Part shown: positions 62,526-64,000 of the stretch, piece after piece | How positions within the stretch are numbered: position 1 is the stretch's first letter | Layout: each line of letters begins with the position of its first letter | Origin: Xylanibacter muris | GTDB taxonomy: Bacteria; Bacteroidota; Bacteroidia; Bacteroidales; Bacteroidaceae | Direction: 5' to 3' | DNA length: 64,000 bases | Assembly: GCF_013166605.1 (NCBI RefSeq) | Contig: NZ_JABKKF010000010.1 | Span: 1 to 64,000 of the forward strand | Position numbers and translations under genes: made by a program | The notes under the pieces: model-generated | Seen by the model: only the letters and a program-made list of their open reading frames with translations | What the model was told of the DNA's origin: nothing | Database searches by the model: none

Positions 62526-64000
62526 ATGAAAAAACTATTTTTTATTGCCGGCATGATGGCAGCAACGGTATATGCCATGGCATGTACAAATCTTATTGTT
62601 GGCAAGAAGGCCAGCAAGGACGGCTCTGTGATGTGTACATACAGTGCCGATGATTACGGTATGTTTCAAGGATTGGCACATTATCCGGCGGCAAAGCACG
62701 CTCCCGGTACAATGCGTAAGATATACGATTGGGACACAAACGAATATCACGGTGAGATACCTGAAGCCGCAGAGACTTATAACGTTGTCGGCAATATCAA
62801 TGAATATCAGGTGACAATAGGCGAAACAACATTCGGAGGACGTGAAGAAATGGTTGATACAACCGGTATAATAGATTATGGGTCATTGATTTACATAGCG
62901 TTGCAACGCTCAAAAACCGCACGTGAGGCTATTAAGGTCATGACAACACTTGCAGAGACTTACGGTTTCAACAGTGGAGGTGAGACATTCACTGTCTGCG
63001 ATCCTGATGAGGCCTGGATAATGGAGATGATGGGTTGCGGACCCGGCAGCCGGGCTGTTGTATGGGTGGCGCAGAGAATACCTGATGATGCAATCTGTGC
63101 ACATGCGAATCAGAGCCGCATACGTAAGTTTAATATGAAAGACAAGGCAAATGTGATGTATTCACGCAATGTCGTAAAGTTTGCACGTTCCAAAGGATGG
63201 TTTAGCGGTAAGGATGCGGATTTCAGCTTTTGCGATGTCTATGCGGCCGCAGATTTCGGAGGAAGACGGTTCTGTGATGCCCGCGTATGGAGTTACTTCA
63301 ACATGTTTTCCGATGGAATGGAAAAATATGTCGACTATGCCGCAGGAAAGGCAGACAATGCAGAGCCGATGCCTTTGTGGGTCATACCGAACAGGAAACT
63401 TGATGTCGCCGATTTGGAGGCAGCCATGCGTGACCATTATGAAGGTACCCCGTTTGCCCTTGATTCAGACATAGGGGGAGGAATATGGGATATGCCTTAT
63501 CGTCCGACACCTCTTTCATTTAAAGTTGACGGAAAGGAATATTTCAACGAGCGTCCTATTTCCACGCAGCAGAGTGGATTTGTTTATGTCAGCCAGATGC
63601 GTTCATGGCTTCCGCGTGAGATTGGAGGTGTGCTGTGGTTTGGCAATGACGATGCCAATATGGTGGCATTTACACCGGTATATTGTTGTACGACAATTGT
63701 GCCCCCGTGCTATGAGATGAAAGGAAATGATGCATTGACATTCTCAATGGATAATGCCTATTGGGTGGAAAACTGGGTGAGCAATATGGTATATCCGCGA
63801 TATAGCCTTATGTTCGGCTCATTGAAAGAAGTGCGTGACTCTCTCGACAGTTCTTATCTGAACGCCCAAAAAGAGATAGAGGACAAGGCGATAAAGCTTC
63901 ATGCCTCATCTGATATAGAGGCACAGGAATATCTGACCCGTTATACATGTGATAAGGCTATGCAGATGCTCGACCGCTGGAAAAAGCTTGCCATACATCT
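62526..64000 (+). CDS. C69 family dipeptidase, 3' end beyond the window
   Basis: The frame starts MKKLFFIAGMMAATVYAMAC and runs open to the window edge (491 codons). A signal peptide is followed directly by Cys-20 ('AMACTNLIVGKKASKDGS'), the N-terminal nucleophile of C69/PepD peptidases exposed after cleavage. 'SADDYGMFQGLAHYPAAKH', 'TFGGREEMVDTTGIIDYGSL' and 'GETFTVCDPDEAWIMEM' are family features. It hydrolyses dipeptides, here probably in the periplasm. Starts 18 bases after the M23 gene, probably one operon. Confidence 0.9.
   Translation, partial: MKKLFFIAGMMAATVYAMACTNLIVGKKASKDGSVMCTYSADDYGMFQGLAHYPAAKHAPGTMRKIYDWDTNEYHGEIPEAAETYNVVGNINEYQVTIGETTFGGREEMVDTTGIIDYGSLIYIALQRSKTAREAIKVMTTLAETYGFNSGGETFTVCDPDEAWIMEMMGCGPGSRAVVWVAQRIPDDAICAHANQSRIRKFNMKDKANVMYSRNVVKFARSKGWFSGKDADFSFCDVYAAADFGGRRFCDARVWSYFNMFSDGMEKYVDYAAGKADNAEPMPLWVIPNRKLDVADLEAAMRDHYEGTPFALDSDIGGGIWDMPYRPTPLSFKVDGKEYFNERPISTQQSGFVYVSQMRSWLPREIGGVLWFGNDDANMVAFTPVYCCTTIVPPCYEMKGNDALTFSMDNAYWVENWVSNMVYPRYSLMFGSLKEVRDSLDSSYLNAQKEIEDKAIKLHASSDIEAQEYLTRYTCDKAMQMLDRWKKLAIH

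Overview
The window looks like a chromosomal segment of a Bacteroidales bacterium, most likely Prevotellaceae or a close relative. Three things suggest this. Promoters follow the Bacteroidetes pattern (a TTG/TTTG element about 20 bases before TAnnTTTG). The housekeeping clusters are typical of the order: serC-serA-DUF1015, leuA-leuC-leuD-leuA2-leuB, rnfBCDGEA preceded by an RseC-family gene, and PPi-dependent phosphofructokinase. Intergenic DNA is AT-rich and carries dispersed palindromic repeats. No species can be named from sequence alone.

Layout. 1-1235: mobile-element edge, gene fragment and dispersed repeats. 1236-10900: mostly minus-strand genes (aroC, a SlyD-like isomerase, a PP2C-like phosphatase, YgiQ radical SAM, a large amidase/golvesin protein, an acyltransferase). 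11158-25242: PPi-PFK, GH25 lysozyme, prmA, a FadL-type outer-membrane protein, an SDR, an MBL hydrolase, a DbpA-like helicase, serC/serA, DUF1015 and YigZ. 25375-25462: tRNA-Ser(CGA). 26252-32662: leucine operon behind a probable leader-peptide attenuator. 32698-33883: a TPR protein and a small unknown gene, convergent across a 52-bp perfect palindrome. 34067-39697: Rnf complex. 39838-40875: galE. 41264-56759: a complete CRISPR-Cas type III-B island. 56789-64000: a HAD phosphatase, cstA, a small beta-barrel protein, nadC, an M23 peptidase and a truncated C69 dipeptidase.

The centrepiece is the type III-B island. One apparent operon encodes a NYN-domain nuclease, a DHH phosphodiesterase (NrN-like), a CorA-like membrane effector, a two-helix membrane/coiled-coil protein, Cas6, Cmr1, an HD-less Cas10 with GGDD, Cmr3, Cmr4 and a fused Cmr5-Cmr6. 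It is followed by a leader, an array of 22 spacers, and a reverse transcriptase-Cas1 fusion with Cas2. CorA plus NrN is the signature of SAM-AMP signalling known from the Bacteroides fragilis Cmr system. RT-Cas1 is the signature of spacer acquisition from RNA.

Two observations come from reading the spacers. First, in the predicted crRNA orientation 16 of 22 spacers carry CAT. Read on the opposite strand, many look like an AT-rich 5' UTR followed by a start codon, and seven begin Met-Lys-Lys, so the array looks like a set of antisense guides against the 5' ends of mRNAs. Second, spacer 10 matches a gene in this same window (33816-33850) at 34 of 35 positions, antisense to its mRNA. The base-pairing potential there continues into the crRNA 5' handle (6 of 8 positions, including the four next to the spacer). 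That is the configuration expected to suppress type III autoimmunity. This suggests self-transcript capture and possibly tolerated, crRNA-guided control of a host mRNA.
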